DNA from: Bubalus kerabau
Lineage: Eukaryota; Chordata; Mammalia; Artiodactyla; Bovidae
Length of the DNA stretch: 64,000 nt
NCBI RefSeq assembly: GCF_029407905.1
Contig: NC_073641.1
Coordinates: 18,521,001 to 18,585,000 of the forward strand
Direction: 5' to 3'
In this document: piece by piece, positions 1 through 10,128 of the stretch
How the letters are laid out: the number at the start of each line of letters is the position of its first letter
How positions within the stretch are numbered: the first letter of the stretch is position 1
The notes under the pieces: generated by a model
Database searches by the model: none
Seen by the model: only the letters and a program-made list of their open reading frames with translations
What the model was told of the DNA's origin: nothing
Made by a program: the position numbers and the translations under genes

Positions 1-116
1 CAATACCAACAGACTTACTCTATACAATGTTGCTATAAACCTTCAATTTGTTAAAAAAAAAAAAAAATCCCTGTGAAGTACAATAAAGTGAAGCCCAATA
101 AAACAAGAGATGCCTT
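1..116 (-). mobile_element. Tigger1-type DNA transposon, terminal fragment
   Basis: Read on the minus strand this matches the start of Tigger1: the terminal inverted repeat (a degraded AGGCATACCTCG-like end near 115), the Tigger phrase for 'TTTATTG..CTTCACTTTATTG', an A/T run, then the 'AAATTGAAGGTTT' segment. It runs off the left edge of the window. The same segment occurs on the plus strand at 7190-7260. No transposase sequence is present. Confidence 0.75.
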
Positions 117-1773
117 TAAAGGCAGGTACTTAAGAAAAGTTGATAGAGTAGCCTTGAGGGATGAAATTTAAAGTTCAGGAACTTGGATGAACTATAAGTC
201 AAATTCCCAGCACTCTTTGTCTGTAAAGACTCCGTATGACCCGCCTTAGCAGTAGTAAGAGTTCTGTAAGTGTTGGTTACCCACATATCAACTACCACAA
301 TTGGAGCAAGAGCGTCAAAAGCACACAACCAACCATGCTGAGCCTGACAGCCTCTTCAGGAACAGAAACAGTAACTGTCACATACTTCTGCCACCCGTGG
401 TAATCACTGCCACCGTTGAGGGGGTAAACAATAATGATGATAATAAAATAATTGTTTCTAGGAGCACCAGACTAGGCATTTTCTATGCACATTTTTTCCT
501 TTACTCACACTGATCTATGGCATGCAAAATACATTGGATACAACTTCTTTCTGTTTCATGGCTGTCCTTGGCCAATATCTTCTCCTTTTTATTTCTAGAA
601 GTCTCTAGTGATTACCTCTACCACCAGCAGTGGACAATACTGGTCTAGTTGAAAACAATAAAGATATTCTGCAGAAAAGGCTTCCAGATGGAAAAAAAAA
701 AAATGTTCCAGACAATGAAAGTTGCAAGGAACACTGCCTTGAGCTTTCTCAAAAGCTAACTTGTACCATCCTGCAATATTTCCTCTGGCTTCTAGGTTGA
801 AGTATTTTGCTTTTAGATTGACTTTGTAGGTGTGACATAAAAAGGAGAATCAACTGGTTTGCAGAAATAAATCACAGGCAGGCCTGGGGTCCCGTCTTGC
901 TAGGAAACAGGTAGCCTAGAGAATTTACCTTTGCAGTGAATATCCAGGGATAGTCTAAGGTAGATTTGTACTGGTTACTGAATCTGGTTAGCAGGCTGGC
1001 ACATAGCCTGGTTAGCTGGCAGAATAGCTCAGAGCAGCCTCACTCTGTGCAACTGGAATCATCAGCAAGTAGAAAAGTGCAGTGATGAGAAAGCCCATGT
1101 ATCAGTCTAGGAGCATCCTGCTTTGTCTACTTTTTATAGTCAACATAAAACAGCTAAATTTTTACATACTTCACAGTTAAAGAGATGACATATTGATAAA
1201 CAGTGTCTTTGGCATTTTTTCATCAGTCACAGCACCATCATGCATTCACACACACATACATGGCTCTTAAGAACATTCCTGACTCAAAGAGCAGCACACT
1301 GGGGAAGAAGAGCTGTTAGGTCAAGGAATGTTGACCAGCTGTGGGATAAAGAGAGGAGAGGGGTTTTATGGGAAGCGAGTATAGGTGGTAGTTCAAAAAA
1401 TAAATCTTTCAGAGTAAGATCAAGGACCAGCGAAAGATAAAATGAAGAATAAATATTTGTCAAAGGATTTAACAAATAGAAAAGATAGGGAGAAGGCTAA
1501 CCCTATAATATTGTATTAAAAAAAAAAACCCTAAAAGTTTGGAATAATTTCAGGAGTCTAGTACATTGCTGAGCGCTGAGGGCAGACACCTAGAGAGAGG
1601 CATGAAGGTACCAAGGTGTTAGTCAATGTTACTTACAGCATTAGTCTAGGTAAAAATGGACATTAAATAAATGAAGGTAAAATAAACGCATAGATATGAA
1701 AGCATTTGTTTAGTTAGACTATTTTTGAACAGTAAAACATAGACCCTAGTTATATCCTATTTTGGAAGTATAG
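117..1773. other. No gene recognised; AT-rich unique sequence
   Basis: Only open frames of about 60-70 codons without similarity that I recognise, a poly-A run near 692-702 and another near 1520. No repeat family identified. Confidence 0.5.
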
Positions 1774-1775
1774 TA

Positions 1776-1984
1776 CAGCTGACCTTTAAACAACACAGGT
1801 TTGAACTTCGAGGGTCCACTTATGTGTGGAATTTGTTCAGCAGTAAATACCACAGTACCACACAATCTGCACTTGGCTGAACCCATAGATGTGGCACCCA
1901 TGGGTGGCCGATTATAAATCATATTCAGATTTTCAATGGCACAGAGGGTCAGAGGCCCTCACGTCCATGGTGCATAAGGACAGG
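1776..1984 (+). mobile_element. MER44-like (Tigger/pogo group) MITE
   Basis: The 209-bp element begins CAGCTGACCTTTAAACAACA, typical of the MER44 terminal inverted repeat. Its centre matches the family's 'GGGTCCACTTAT..GGA' part, and it ends in a degraded reverse copy of the start. It is flanked by TA at 1774-1775 and 1985-1986, the duplication expected for Tc1/mariner-pogo elements. It carries no coding sequence and would have been moved in trans. The subfamily name is from memory. Confidence 0.65.
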
Positions 1985-2332
1985 TAAAGATTCAGGAGGC
2001 GTGAGAAAACATCTCAGCCACCAAAGTGTTAATCTGAGGCTAAATGTCCAACATTAGGAGAAAGAAGAAGGCTCACAAAAAACTGGAACCAAAGTTTGTC
2101 ACTGTTCAGGTCTGGCGGCAGCTCTGGGAACCCAGGGCATCTTGTCATCTCATCAGAAACAATAATCCATTGCTTCCAGCTGCTTCATCAATTGCATCTC
2201 AAATTTATATTTTTTTAAGAAAACATGTCTCATCAGGTCAGATATAGGACACTCATGCGTGTTCCAATTCACTTGATGAGTTTTAATCTCCCATAAATTC
2301 AGCTTATGTAAGGTGGCTTTTAATCACATATT
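1985..2332. other. No gene recognised
   Basis: Contains one 67-codon frame (2044-2247) rich in lysine at its start, with no similarity I recognise. Nothing else seen. Confidence 0.4.
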
Positions 2333-2342
2333 AACTGTAGAG

Positions 2343-2623
2343 ACGGAGAAGGCAATGGCACCCCACTCCAGTACTCTTGCCTGGAAAATCCCATGGACGG
2401 AGGAGCCTGGTAGGCTGCAGTCCATGGGGTCGCTAAGAGTGGGACACGACTGAGCGACTTCGCTTTCACTTTTCACTCTCATGCATTGGAGAAGGAAATG
2501 GCAACCCACTCCAGTGTTCTTGCCTGGAGAATCCCAGGGACGGGGGAGCCTGGTGGCTGCCGTCTATGGGGTCACACAGAGTTGGACACGACTGAAATGA
2601 CTTATCATAGCATAGCATGGCAC
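2343..2623 (+). mobile_element. BOV-A2 SINE
   Basis: Ruminant dimeric SINE in forward orientation: first monomer GGAGAAGGCAATGGCACCCC..., linker with the ATGCATTGGAGAAGGAAATGG joint near 2482-2503, then the second monomer. The end is altered (TTATCATAGCATAGCATGG replaces the usual AGCAGCAGCA tail). A 10-bp duplication AACTGTAGAG lies at 2333-2342 and 2624-2633. BOV-A2 is non-autonomous and is thought to be mobilised by the BovB machinery. Confidence 0.9.
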
Positions 2624-2633
2624 AACTGTAGAG

Positions 2634-2755
2634 AAGGAAATGGCAACCCACTCCAGTGTTCTTGCCTGGAAAATCGCATGGATGGAGGAGCCTGGTAGAC
2701 TACAGTCCATGGGGTCGCAAAGAGTCGGACACAACTGAGCGACTTCACTTTCACT
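2634..2755 (+). mobile_element. BOV-A monomer fragment abutting BOV-A2
   Basis: A single BOV-A-type monomer starts inside or directly after the right TSD of the preceding BOV-A2 and ends with GACTTCACTTTCACT. The three monomers in a row (2343-2755) may reflect a second insertion at the same site or unequal exchange between monomers. Confidence 0.85.
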
Positions 2756-2756
2756 T

Positions 2757-3305
2757 AACTGAACACCTAACTATGTGCTAGTCATTGACTCAGGCACTGA
2801 GGATACAACCAGAATACAAGATCCCTGCCTTCACAGAGCTTATCGGGGAAGTCAGGGTGGGGAGCAGGGCAAGCATAAAAATCTTAAGATAATAACTTCA
2901 GCAACAGTCTGAGAAGGACATGGTTCTCTTAAGCATTAGAGGATTCCTAACCCAGACCTGGGGGTCGGGGGCGGTCAAGAATATTTCACAGAGGAAGTGA
3001 CATCTACAATGGCTGAATGTATGTGTGGCGGTGGCAGGGGGTGAGGGGAAGGAGCGAGTGGGGTGGGGGAAGGGAAGAGAGAGGAAGTGATCCTAATGCA
3101 GGAAGAACAAAATATTCTAAGGTCCAGACAGTAATGTATCTGGCCTTAGTTACAAAAATGTACATGAGTAAATTTGGTGGGACTGGAGCATGAAGTGTGA
3201 TGCAGGGAGAGCTAAGACTGTAGGCAAAAGCAGGAATCACTAAACACAAAGAGAAGCCATTCGGGGCCTTCGGGCAGAAGAGTGACGTAGGTGATCACAC
3301 ATCTA
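2757..3305 (-). repeat. Possible ancient mammalian repeat (L2-like)
   Basis: The stretch ACTATGTGCTAGTCATTGAC..GGCACTGAGGATACA..CCTGCCTTCACAGAGCTTA resembles the reverse complement of the L2 3' end. The sequence to about 3305 resembles a diverged element often found next to such phrases. Divergence is high and the right boundary is a guess. Confidence 0.35.
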
Positions 3306-3930
3306 AGGAATGAAGCACCCTGGGAGGAAAGTACCTCCAAAGTCACCAGAAATGATCCCCTATGGTGGCAGACCCCAGCACGACCTGACCAGGTGCCCAG
3401 AAATCCGGGGCAGCAAACACACCAGCACCCACCACAGCATGGCACCCCAGTTATGCCTGATCAGGAGGAAGAGAGAAATACGTCCCTAGCATAGCTCCCT
3501 TTCATTTGCAGAGGTGAAATTTCTAGAAGCTTGAAGTGCCCTGGGTCACTGTGGATGTGCAACAGCACCTTGGTGCTACTGTTCTGTATTGCTGAAAATG
3601 TTTCTTTGAGCCCATATCGCTACCAAAAGTGAGAAGAGTATCCTGGCCTGAGAAGGCCTGGGTGTTTTACATCATTTGTATTAGTTATTTTCCTTTACAC
3701 TTAAGACATTCCATTGCATTCATTTACCTTACCTGACTGGCTCCTCCTTGATTAGCAGTTTATGGCCAAAGTTGGCCTTCTGACTTGGGAATCTTTGATA
3801 TTGTAGAGCAACCTGCCAGTAGGTCAGAACGTTTTGAGCTTAGGCAATTTAATGTGTTCAAAATAGTACAAATCACAATCTTGTGGTCCCTATTTTTAAT
3901 AACGGCCAAGTGGCTGTCAGGACCACTGTT
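3306..3930. other. No gene recognised
   Basis: Short open frames only. No repeat or regulatory structure that I can name. Confidence 0.4.
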
Positions 3931-4150
3931 GTGCTCAGTCATTCAGTCGTGTCAGACTCTTTGTGACCCCACGAACTATAGCCCTCCTGGCTCCTCTGTC
4001 CATGAGATTTCCCAGACAAGAATACTGGAGTGGGTTTCCATCTCCTTCTCCAGGGGATTGTCACCCAACCGAGGGATAAAACACACGTCTCCTGCACTGG
4101 CAGGTGGATTCTTTACCACCTCAGATGGATTCTGAGCCATCTGGGAAGCT
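3931..4150 (-). mobile_element. Bov-tA SINE, minus strand
   Basis: Reverse complement of Bov-tA: body GTGTCAGACTCTTTGTGACC at the left, 'CCAGGGGATTGTC' in the middle, and the tRNA-Glu-derived head at the right (TTTACCACCTCAG..CATCTGGGAAGC). It is near full length and moderately diverged. No clear TSD. Confidence 0.9.
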
Positions 4151-4252
4151 CAAGACTACTGGTATAAAACTAAGAATATTACATACAAAGTTCCAAAACA
4201 CATTCTGAAGTCAAGCCATTAGATTTCAGTACGATAACCAGTGAAATGTTAA

Positions 4253-4256
4253 TCTC

Positions 4257-4305
<49 letters not shown>

Positions 4306-4317
4306 TACACACACACA
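4253..4317. repeat. Compound microsatellite (TCTG)n(TC)n(CA)n
   Basis: Three adjoining short tandem arrays: four TCTG/TCTC-type units, a (TC) tract of about 10 units, and two (AC) tracts separated by AT. Compound structure of this kind is usually polymorphic. Confidence 0.95.
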
Positions 4318-5489
4318 ATTACCTTGCCAGCCTGTGTGTGCCTTATGTTTTGTGGTTATTGTTATTCACCTCATTGACATATGCTAAGCCCTCCCTAAAT
4401 GGCTTCACTCCTGAAAATGATACTACTGAGTAAAGGAAACTAGAAGTGAGACCACTGAAAACTTAACAACATTTGCTTCAGGCTTCCAACAGTGTAACTA
4501 TAAAATAAGTGATCATAAAACAAAAAAAATCAGGTCCCCAACCAAAAGTAAATAATTATAAATAATCAGAAATCCTCCCACACAGGATCCAAATTACAAA
4601 GCAAGAAATTTCTATTATAAATATTTGGCAGCTTCCATTGTCTGGTGATCCTCACTGAGAAAAATAACAGATATTTGCATTAGGAAAAGAAAAACCAACA
4701 CTAGGCTTAAATTCTTTGTCTCTTGAATGTCATTTTATACTCACTGTAGCTTGCTTCTGAAGATTTCAGAACACTGTGCAAACAATTATGAGCTGCAAAA
4801 TGACCCAGCAAGCCATGGCTGGAGAAAGACTGCAACTCTGAACTCTGAGGGTCTATCCTTCTCTTTCAACTTTCTCACTTAGGGAAAATATGCTATCTTA
4901 ATTCCATATTCTTTTTAAATACACATCCCAGAGAATTTAAAACACAAAGTAAAAAGTCTCTTGTCTCCAACCAAAAATCAAGAACACACAAATAAATCAG
5001 AATACCCAAGGGGCAGCAGCCTAATCACTGTTGTACCCAGAATACTTGGGAGATAACGGATACTCAGTAAATACTTTTAAAACCAATTAATCCAGTTAAG
5101 TATTCACACACAAAAAAGGCTATTCCTCTCATATACAAATATATTTTCGAACTGACCCAAATGCATAAATCACACACTTGTTTGCTTCAGATAGGCACTT
5201 TTAAGGCTTCCTTCCCCTGAGAATATTGAAAACCTCCATCTAAAATTAGCATGTCACAATAGAACAGCTTCCTACTCAAGTCCACAATTCTCTGCTAACA
5301 CTATGGGACACGGTTTCTCAACTCTAAAAAGTACTGGGATACTGCTTCTTGTCAATGTCTCTCAAAGACTATGAAAAGAAAATTTGGTCACTGAAATTGC
5401 CTCCGCCCCCAAAAAATCTAGTATTTAACATATAAATAGAAAGGTCAGAAATTTGATCCCCAGATTTGTTTGGATACTAGAAATTATTT
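4318..5489. other. No gene recognised; AT-rich
   Basis: No open frame above 60 codons and no repeat recognised. Ends at an A16 run (5490-5505). Confidence 0.45.
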
Positions 5490-5505
5490 AAAAAAAAAAA
5501 AAAAA
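5490..5505. repeat. A16 homopolymer
   Basis: Sixteen consecutive A residues. It may be a relic poly-A tail, but no element body is recognisable to its left. Confidence 0.9.
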
Positions 5506-5580
5506 GTTCAAATATTACCTGAAGGCATTCTTCTAAGAAAGAAAAGCCAGAATGAAGGAGAAGTAAAAGAAACTATCAAA

Positions 5581-5966
5581 TCACTTTGTTGTGTATCAGG
5601 AACTAGTGTAGTGCTGTAAGTCAATTATACTTCAAAAACAAACCCATAGAAAAAGTGGTTTGTGGTTACCAGAAAGAGGTGGGGAAGAGAGACTTGGAAG
5701 AGGGCAATCAAAATGTGCAGACTTCCGGTTATAAAATAAATAAGTACTGGTGATGTAATATGATAAATGTAACACTTGTATCATATAGAAAGGTTGTTAA
5801 GAGGAAATCCTAAGTTGTCATCACAAGGAAAAAATATTTTAAATGTTTTTTATTTAATTCTGTATCTATATGAGATGGTGAATGCTCCCTAAACTTACTG
5901 GAATCATTTCATGGTGTTTGTGAGTCAAACCATCCTGTTACCTTATACCATGCGGTGTGTTGACAA
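5581..5966 (+). mobile_element. L1 3' end (older L1), plus strand
   Basis: Matches the 3' untranslated part of a mammalian L1: GTAAGTCAATTATACTTC, then 'CCATAGAAAAAGTGGTTTGTGGTTACCAG', 'CTTCCGGTTATAAAATAAATAAGTACT', 'CATCACAAGGAAAAA' and 'TCTATATGAGATGGTGAATG'. It has several small indels, so it is an old insertion. No ORF2 sequence survives. Confidence 0.75.
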
Positions 5967-6437
5967 ACCTGGAGAGGAAAAACCCAACTGAATCTTATAT
6001 AAACCAAATGAGCACATCCACCCCAAACCGAAGGGACTGGAGAATTGATTTCTGATGAAACTACATTTTGATCTTTGATTTTCCTTGCAGGATTGTGTGT
6101 GTGTGGTGTGGTTCTGGCTCTTTCTCTGGGAAGTACGGCGTCCGTAAAACCTGTGCCATGCGGTTCCCTTCACCCCTCTTCTCCAGATCAGCACACCGGT
6201 TTCTGTCACCAGTCTCTCTCTAAGGAAAACCAGGACCTAGGTTTCCCTGGCAGGGCTGCCACTCCCCTCCAACTTGGAAAACTTGTGGGCCAGCCTGTTT
6301 GGAAACCACAGCACCCCGCTTTCTGCCTCCCCACACTCCCAGTGCAGACATGTCTAAGGGTTAGGGAAGCGCACACACCAGGCCTGCTGAGGGCTTCAGA
6401 CTCCAGCAGTGGGGCCCCGACACCGAACTGAAGGCTT
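5967..6437. other. No gene recognised
   Basis: Contains an open frame at 6075-6431 (118 codons) with low-complexity composition and no recognised domain. I treat it as chance. Confidence 0.4.
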
Positions 6438-6920
6438 TTGGTGTTATTGTTAATGAATTTACTGAGATATAATTATTGTACAACAGATTGCACATATTAA
6501 GCATATAATTGGATCAAGTTAACCTCCGTACATACCCATGAAACTAGCACCTCAATCAAGATGGTGGACGTGTCAATCACTCCCCAAAATGTCTTTGCAT
6601 CCCTGTATAGAAACCCTCCTTCTCATTCCTCCCTGGCAGCTGCCACTTTGCTTTCTGTCACTAAAGATTAGTCTGCGTTTTATAGACTTTTATATAAATA
6701 GAATCATATGGTATCTACTCATTTTTGTCTGGTGTATTTTACTCAACATATTTATTTTGAGATCCATCCATGTTGTATACATCAATAGTCTATTGCTTTT
6801 GATTGATGAATATTATCCCATTGTATAGATATACTACAATTTGTTTTTTCCTTTCACTTGTTAATGGATATGGAGGTTGTTTCTAGTTTGGGACTATTAC
6901 AAAGATGTTACCAGCATTCA
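6438..6920 (-). mobile_element. Old L1 (L1M-type) 3' part, minus strand
   Basis: Reads as reverse complement of the L1 3' region, with the plus-strand phrases 'GAATTTACTGAGATATAATTATTGTAC', 'TATATAAATAGAATCATATGG', 'GATCCATCCATGTTGT', 'CCATTGTATAGATATAC' and 'GGTTGTTTCTAGTTTGGG' in the expected order. High divergence points to an insertion before the ruminant radiation. Confidence 0.75.
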
Positions 6921-7189
6921 CACAAAACTCACGCTCAAGAGACCAGAAGACTTTCTATTCATAAGAATGAAGAGATAAGCTATGGACTCTACCTAAAAAT
7001 TTCATTCAAGATGTCAAAGTGAAATAGCCCCACAGATGCTTATGCAGAGGCTACTACAAGACAATAAGTTGATTTTATAATTTTACCTTAAGAATTTCTT
7101 TTTCAATGTCAAGTGTACATCTAGACATAGAGAGGGTTTATACTTCTTGAAGCACATAAAAGATAGATACTATTTTTCTCCTGAAATTC
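6921..7189. other. No gene recognised
   Basis: About 270 bp of AT-rich sequence between the L1 and Tigger1. Nothing identified. Confidence 0.4.
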
Positions 7190-7550
7190 ACTGCATTTCG
7201 CTTTATTCACAGTTATTGAATATTTTGTCAAATTGAAGGTTTGTGGCAATCCTGTATTGAGCAAGTCTATTGGTGCTTTTTTTCCAGTAACATTTCCTCA
7301 CTTCATGTCTGTCACACTTTGTTAATGCTCACAATATTTCAGAGTTTTTAATCATTATTACATTTGTTAGATGATCTGTGATCTTTAATATTACTATTGT
7401 TTTAGATGCACAAACCATGCCATTTAATGGACAGATGTTCTGTGTTCTGACTGCATCACTAACTGGCTGTTCCTGGTTTCTTGCCCTGTCCTCAGGCCTC
7501 CCTGTTCCCTGAGACACAACAATGTAGAAATTAGGCCACATAATAACCCT

Positions 7551-7819
7551 CTGCTGCTGCTGCTAAGTCGCTTCAGTCGTGTCCAACTCTGTCTGTCCAA
7601 CCCCATAGATGGCAGCCCACCAGGCTCCCCCATCCCTGGGATTCTCCAGGCAAGAACACTGGAGTGGGTTGCCATTTCCTTCTCCAATGCATGAAAGTGA
7701 AAGTGAAGTCGCTCAGTCATGTCCGACTCCTTGCACCCCATGGACTGCAGCCTACCAGGCTCCTCCGTCCCTGGGATTCTCCAGGCAAGAGTACTGGAGT
7801 GGGATGCCATTTCCCTCTC
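7551..7819 (-). mobile_element. BOV-A2 SINE inside Tigger1
   Basis: Near full-length BOV-A2 in reverse orientation (CTGCTGCTGCTGCTAAGTCG at the left, ending ATTTCCCTCTC). The 12-bp TSD CATAATAACCCT is perfect at 7539-7550 and 7820-7831, and the flanking Tigger1 sequence joins cleanly once the insert is removed. It is a recent, ruminant-specific insertion. Confidence 0.95.
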
Positions 7820-8120
7820 CATAATAACCCTAGAGTGGTCTCTAACTGTTCAGATGAACCACAGGTCTTTTCCTTCAAATCAAAAGATAGAAATAATTAA
7901 GCATAGCAAGGAAGACATGTCGAAAGCAGAGACAAGCCAAAAGTTAGACCTCCTGTGCCAGTTAGCCAAGTTGTAAATGCAAAGGAAGAGTTCTCAAAGG
8001 AAATTAAAACTGCTACTCCAGTGAACACACAAATGATAAGAAAGTAAAACAGCCCTATTGCCAATAAGAAGAAAGTTTTAGTGGTCTGGATAAAAGATCA
8101 AATCAGGCACAACAGTCCTT

Positions 8121-9005
8121 TCAGTTCAGTTCAGCTCAGCTGCTCAGTCATGTCCGACTCTTCACAACCCCATGAATCGCAGCACGCCAGGCCTCCCTGT
8201 CCATCACCAACTCCCGGAGTTCACTCAGACTCACATCCATCGAGTCAGTGATGCCATCCAGCCATCTCATCCTCTGTCGTCCCCTTCTCCTCCGGCCCCC
8301 AATCCCTCCCAGCATCAGAGTCTTTTCCAATGACTCAACTCTTCACATGAGGTGGCCAAAGTACTGGAGTTTCAGCTTTAGCATCATTCCCTCCAAAGAA
8401 ATCCCAGAGCTGATCTCCTTCAGAATGGACTGGTTGGATCTCCTTGCAGTCCAAGGGACTCTCAAGAGTCTTCTCCATCACCACAGTTCAAAAGCATCAA
8501 TTCTTCGGCACTCAGCCTTCTTCACAGTCCAACTCTCACATCCATACATGACCACAGGAAAAACCATAGCCTTGACTAGACAAACCTTTGTTGGCAAAGT
8601 AATGTCTCTGCTTTTGAATATGCTCTCTAGGTTGGTCATAACTTTCCTTCCAAGGAGTAAGTGTCTTTTAATTTCGTGGCTGCAGTCACCATCTGCAGTG
8701 ATTTTGGAGCCCAGAAAAATAAAGTCTGACACTGTTTCCCCATCTATTTCCCATGAAGTGGTAGGACCGGATGCCATGATCTTCGTTTTCTGAATGTTGA
8801 GCTTTAAGTCAACTTTTTAACTCTCCTCTTTCACTTTCATCAAGAGGCTTTTGAGTTCCTCTTCACTTTCTGCCATAAGGGTGGTGTCACCTGCATATCT
8901 GAGGTTATTGATATTTCTCCCGGCAATCTTGATTCTGGGAGAAGCTTGTGTTTCTTCCAGTCCAGCGTTTCTCATGATGTACTCTGCATATAAGTTAAAT
9001 AAACA
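8121..9005 (-). mobile_element. BovB (RTE) LINE, 5' truncated, inside Tigger1
   Basis: Reverse-strand BovB: the tail (TCAGTTCAGTTCAG..CTCAGTCATGTCCGACTC) is at 8121 and the truncated 5' end near 9005, where the reverse transcriptase frame begins just before its YADD box. The minus-strand frame has 'RYADDTT', 'MASGPTTSWEIDGETV', 'FLGSKITADGDCSHEIKR' and 'MVFPVVMYGCESWTVKKAE'. It lacks 3 codons (GETVSD where the copy at 13.3 kb has GETVETVSD), has a stop upstream of LNIQK and a TGA at 8478-8480. No TSD is visible, and the two Tigger1 flanks are not contiguous in the consensus. Confidence 0.93.
8478..8777 (-). pseudogene. BovB reverse transcriptase fragment (open 99 codons)
   Basis: This open stretch of the inserted BovB covers the region after the RT palm, from MASGPTTSW to RRIDAFELW. 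It ends at a TGA (8478-8480) where other copies, such as the one at 36.2 kb, have a TGC cysteine codon. Nothing suggests host use. The same TGA is in the BovB at 13630-13632, so it probably came from the source element and did not arise here. Confidence 0.85.
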
Positions 9006-9182
9006 AGGCTATAGCTGCCATAGATAGTGATTCCTCTGATGGATCTGAGCAAAGTCAATTGAAAAGCTTCTGGAAAGGAGTCACCATACTAGATGCTATC
9101 AAGAATATGTTTAATTCATGAGAAGAGATCAAAATAGCAACATTAACAGGAATTTGGAAGAATATAATTTCAGCTCTCATGG

Positions 9183-9545
9183 ATGTCTGAGGGGTTCAAG
9201 ACTTTAGTGGAGGAAATCTCTGTAGATGTGGTGGAAACAGTAAGAGAATTAGAAGTGAAGCCTGAAGACGTGACTGCACCGTTGCAATTTCAGGATAAAA
9301 CTTTAATGGATGACGAGGTGCTTTGTATGGATGAGCAACAAAAGTGGCTTATTGAGGTGAAAGCTATCCTGGTGAAGATGCTGTATGGATTATTTAGATT
9401 AGAATACTGCACAAACTTAGTTGATAAAGCAGTGGAAGGATTTGAGAGGACTGACTGCAGCTTTGAAAGAAGTTCTTCTGTGGGTAAAATGCTATCAACC
9501 AGCATTGCATGCTACAGAGAAATTGTCCACGAAAGCAAGAGTTAG
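9183..9545 (+). pseudogene. Tigger1 transposase C-terminal remnant
   Basis: An open frame of 120 codons matches the end of Tigger1 transposase: EGFKTLVEEISVDVVE, then MDEQQKWLIE, LVDKAVEGFERTDCSFERSS, VGKMLSTSIACYREIVHESKS. It lies downstream of the DDE domain, which is missing from this copy, so it has no catalytic residues. The ATG at 9183 is internal to the original frame. Survival of an open 120 codons is compatible with chance. Confidence 0.85.
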
Positions 9546-9764
9546 CTGATGAGGCACACCTCAGTGTTGTCTTAAGAAAATGCCACATCACCTTAAACTC
9601 CAGCAACCACTGATCAGTCAGCAGCCATCAACACTAAGACAAGTCCTTCCACCATGACTCACTGAGGGTCCAGATGATATTTAGGATTTTTAGCAAAATC
9701 ATTTTAATTACTGTATATACATTTCTTTTTTAGACACAATGCTATTACACACTTAATAGACTAC

Positions 9765-9993
9765 GTGTGCTAAGTTGTGCTAAGTCCCTTCGGTCATGTC
9801 TGACTCTTTGTAACCCTATGGACTGTAGCCCACCAGGCTCCTCTGTCCACGGGATTCTCTGGGCAAGAACACAGGAGTGGGCTGCCATGTCCTCCTCCAG
9901 GGGGTCTTCCCGACCCAGAAATCAAACCCTCATCTCTTGTGTCTCCTGCACTGGCAGAAGGGTTCATTAACACTAATGCCACCTGGGAAGCCC
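9765..9993 (-). mobile_element. Bov-tA SINE inside Tigger1 3' end
   Basis: Reverse-orientation Bov-tA, from the tail-side TGCTAAGTCCCTTCGGTCATG to the head-side CTAATGCCACCTGGGAAGCC. A 7-bp TSD AGACTAC lies at 9758-9764 and 9994-10000. Tigger1 resumes directly at AGCGTAGCATAAACGC. Confidence 0.9.
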
Positions 9994-10128
9994 AGACTAC
10001 AGCGTAGCATAAACGCAACTTTTATACACACTAGGGAAAAAAATTTCATGTGATTCACTTTCTTGTGATATTTGGTTTCTTGCAGTGGTCTAAAAGCAAA
10101 CCTACAATATCTCTGAGGTATGTACACC

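Larger units (their letters stand above)
7190..10128 (+). mobile_element. Tigger1 DNA transposon, interrupted by three ruminant elements
   Basis: Tigger1 (pogo-like, TcMar superfamily) lies in four pieces: 7190-7550 (5' noncoding), 7821-8120 (start of transposase, CENP-B-like helix-turn-helix), 9006-9764 (C-terminal coding part and 3' noncoding) and 9994-10128 (3' end with a terminal repeat reading CTGAGGTATGT). The pieces sum to about 1.55 kb, whereas the family consensus is near 2.4 kb, so about 0.85 kb including the DDE catalytic region is missing where the BovB sits. A small deletion near 7962 also shifts the N-terminal frame. The element is dead. Insertions are described separately. Confidence 0.85.

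Noticed and set aside
7424..7822. Open frames of 70-132 codons with repeated 'HSSVLAWRIPG', 'QAPPSLGFSRQEHWSG' and 'CLTLCDPMDCS' peptides (also at 2324-2698, 25075-25374, 37728-38078, 39357-39701, 44883-45225)
   Set aside because: These peptides are translations of BOV-A2 and Bov-tA SINEs, which are noncoding.
8248..8793. Open frame of 181 codons on the plus strand
   Set aside because: It is the antisense of the BovB at 8121-9005. The equivalent antisense frame (184 codons) occurs at 13308-13862 on the minus strand, so it reflects codon usage of the LINE, not a gene.
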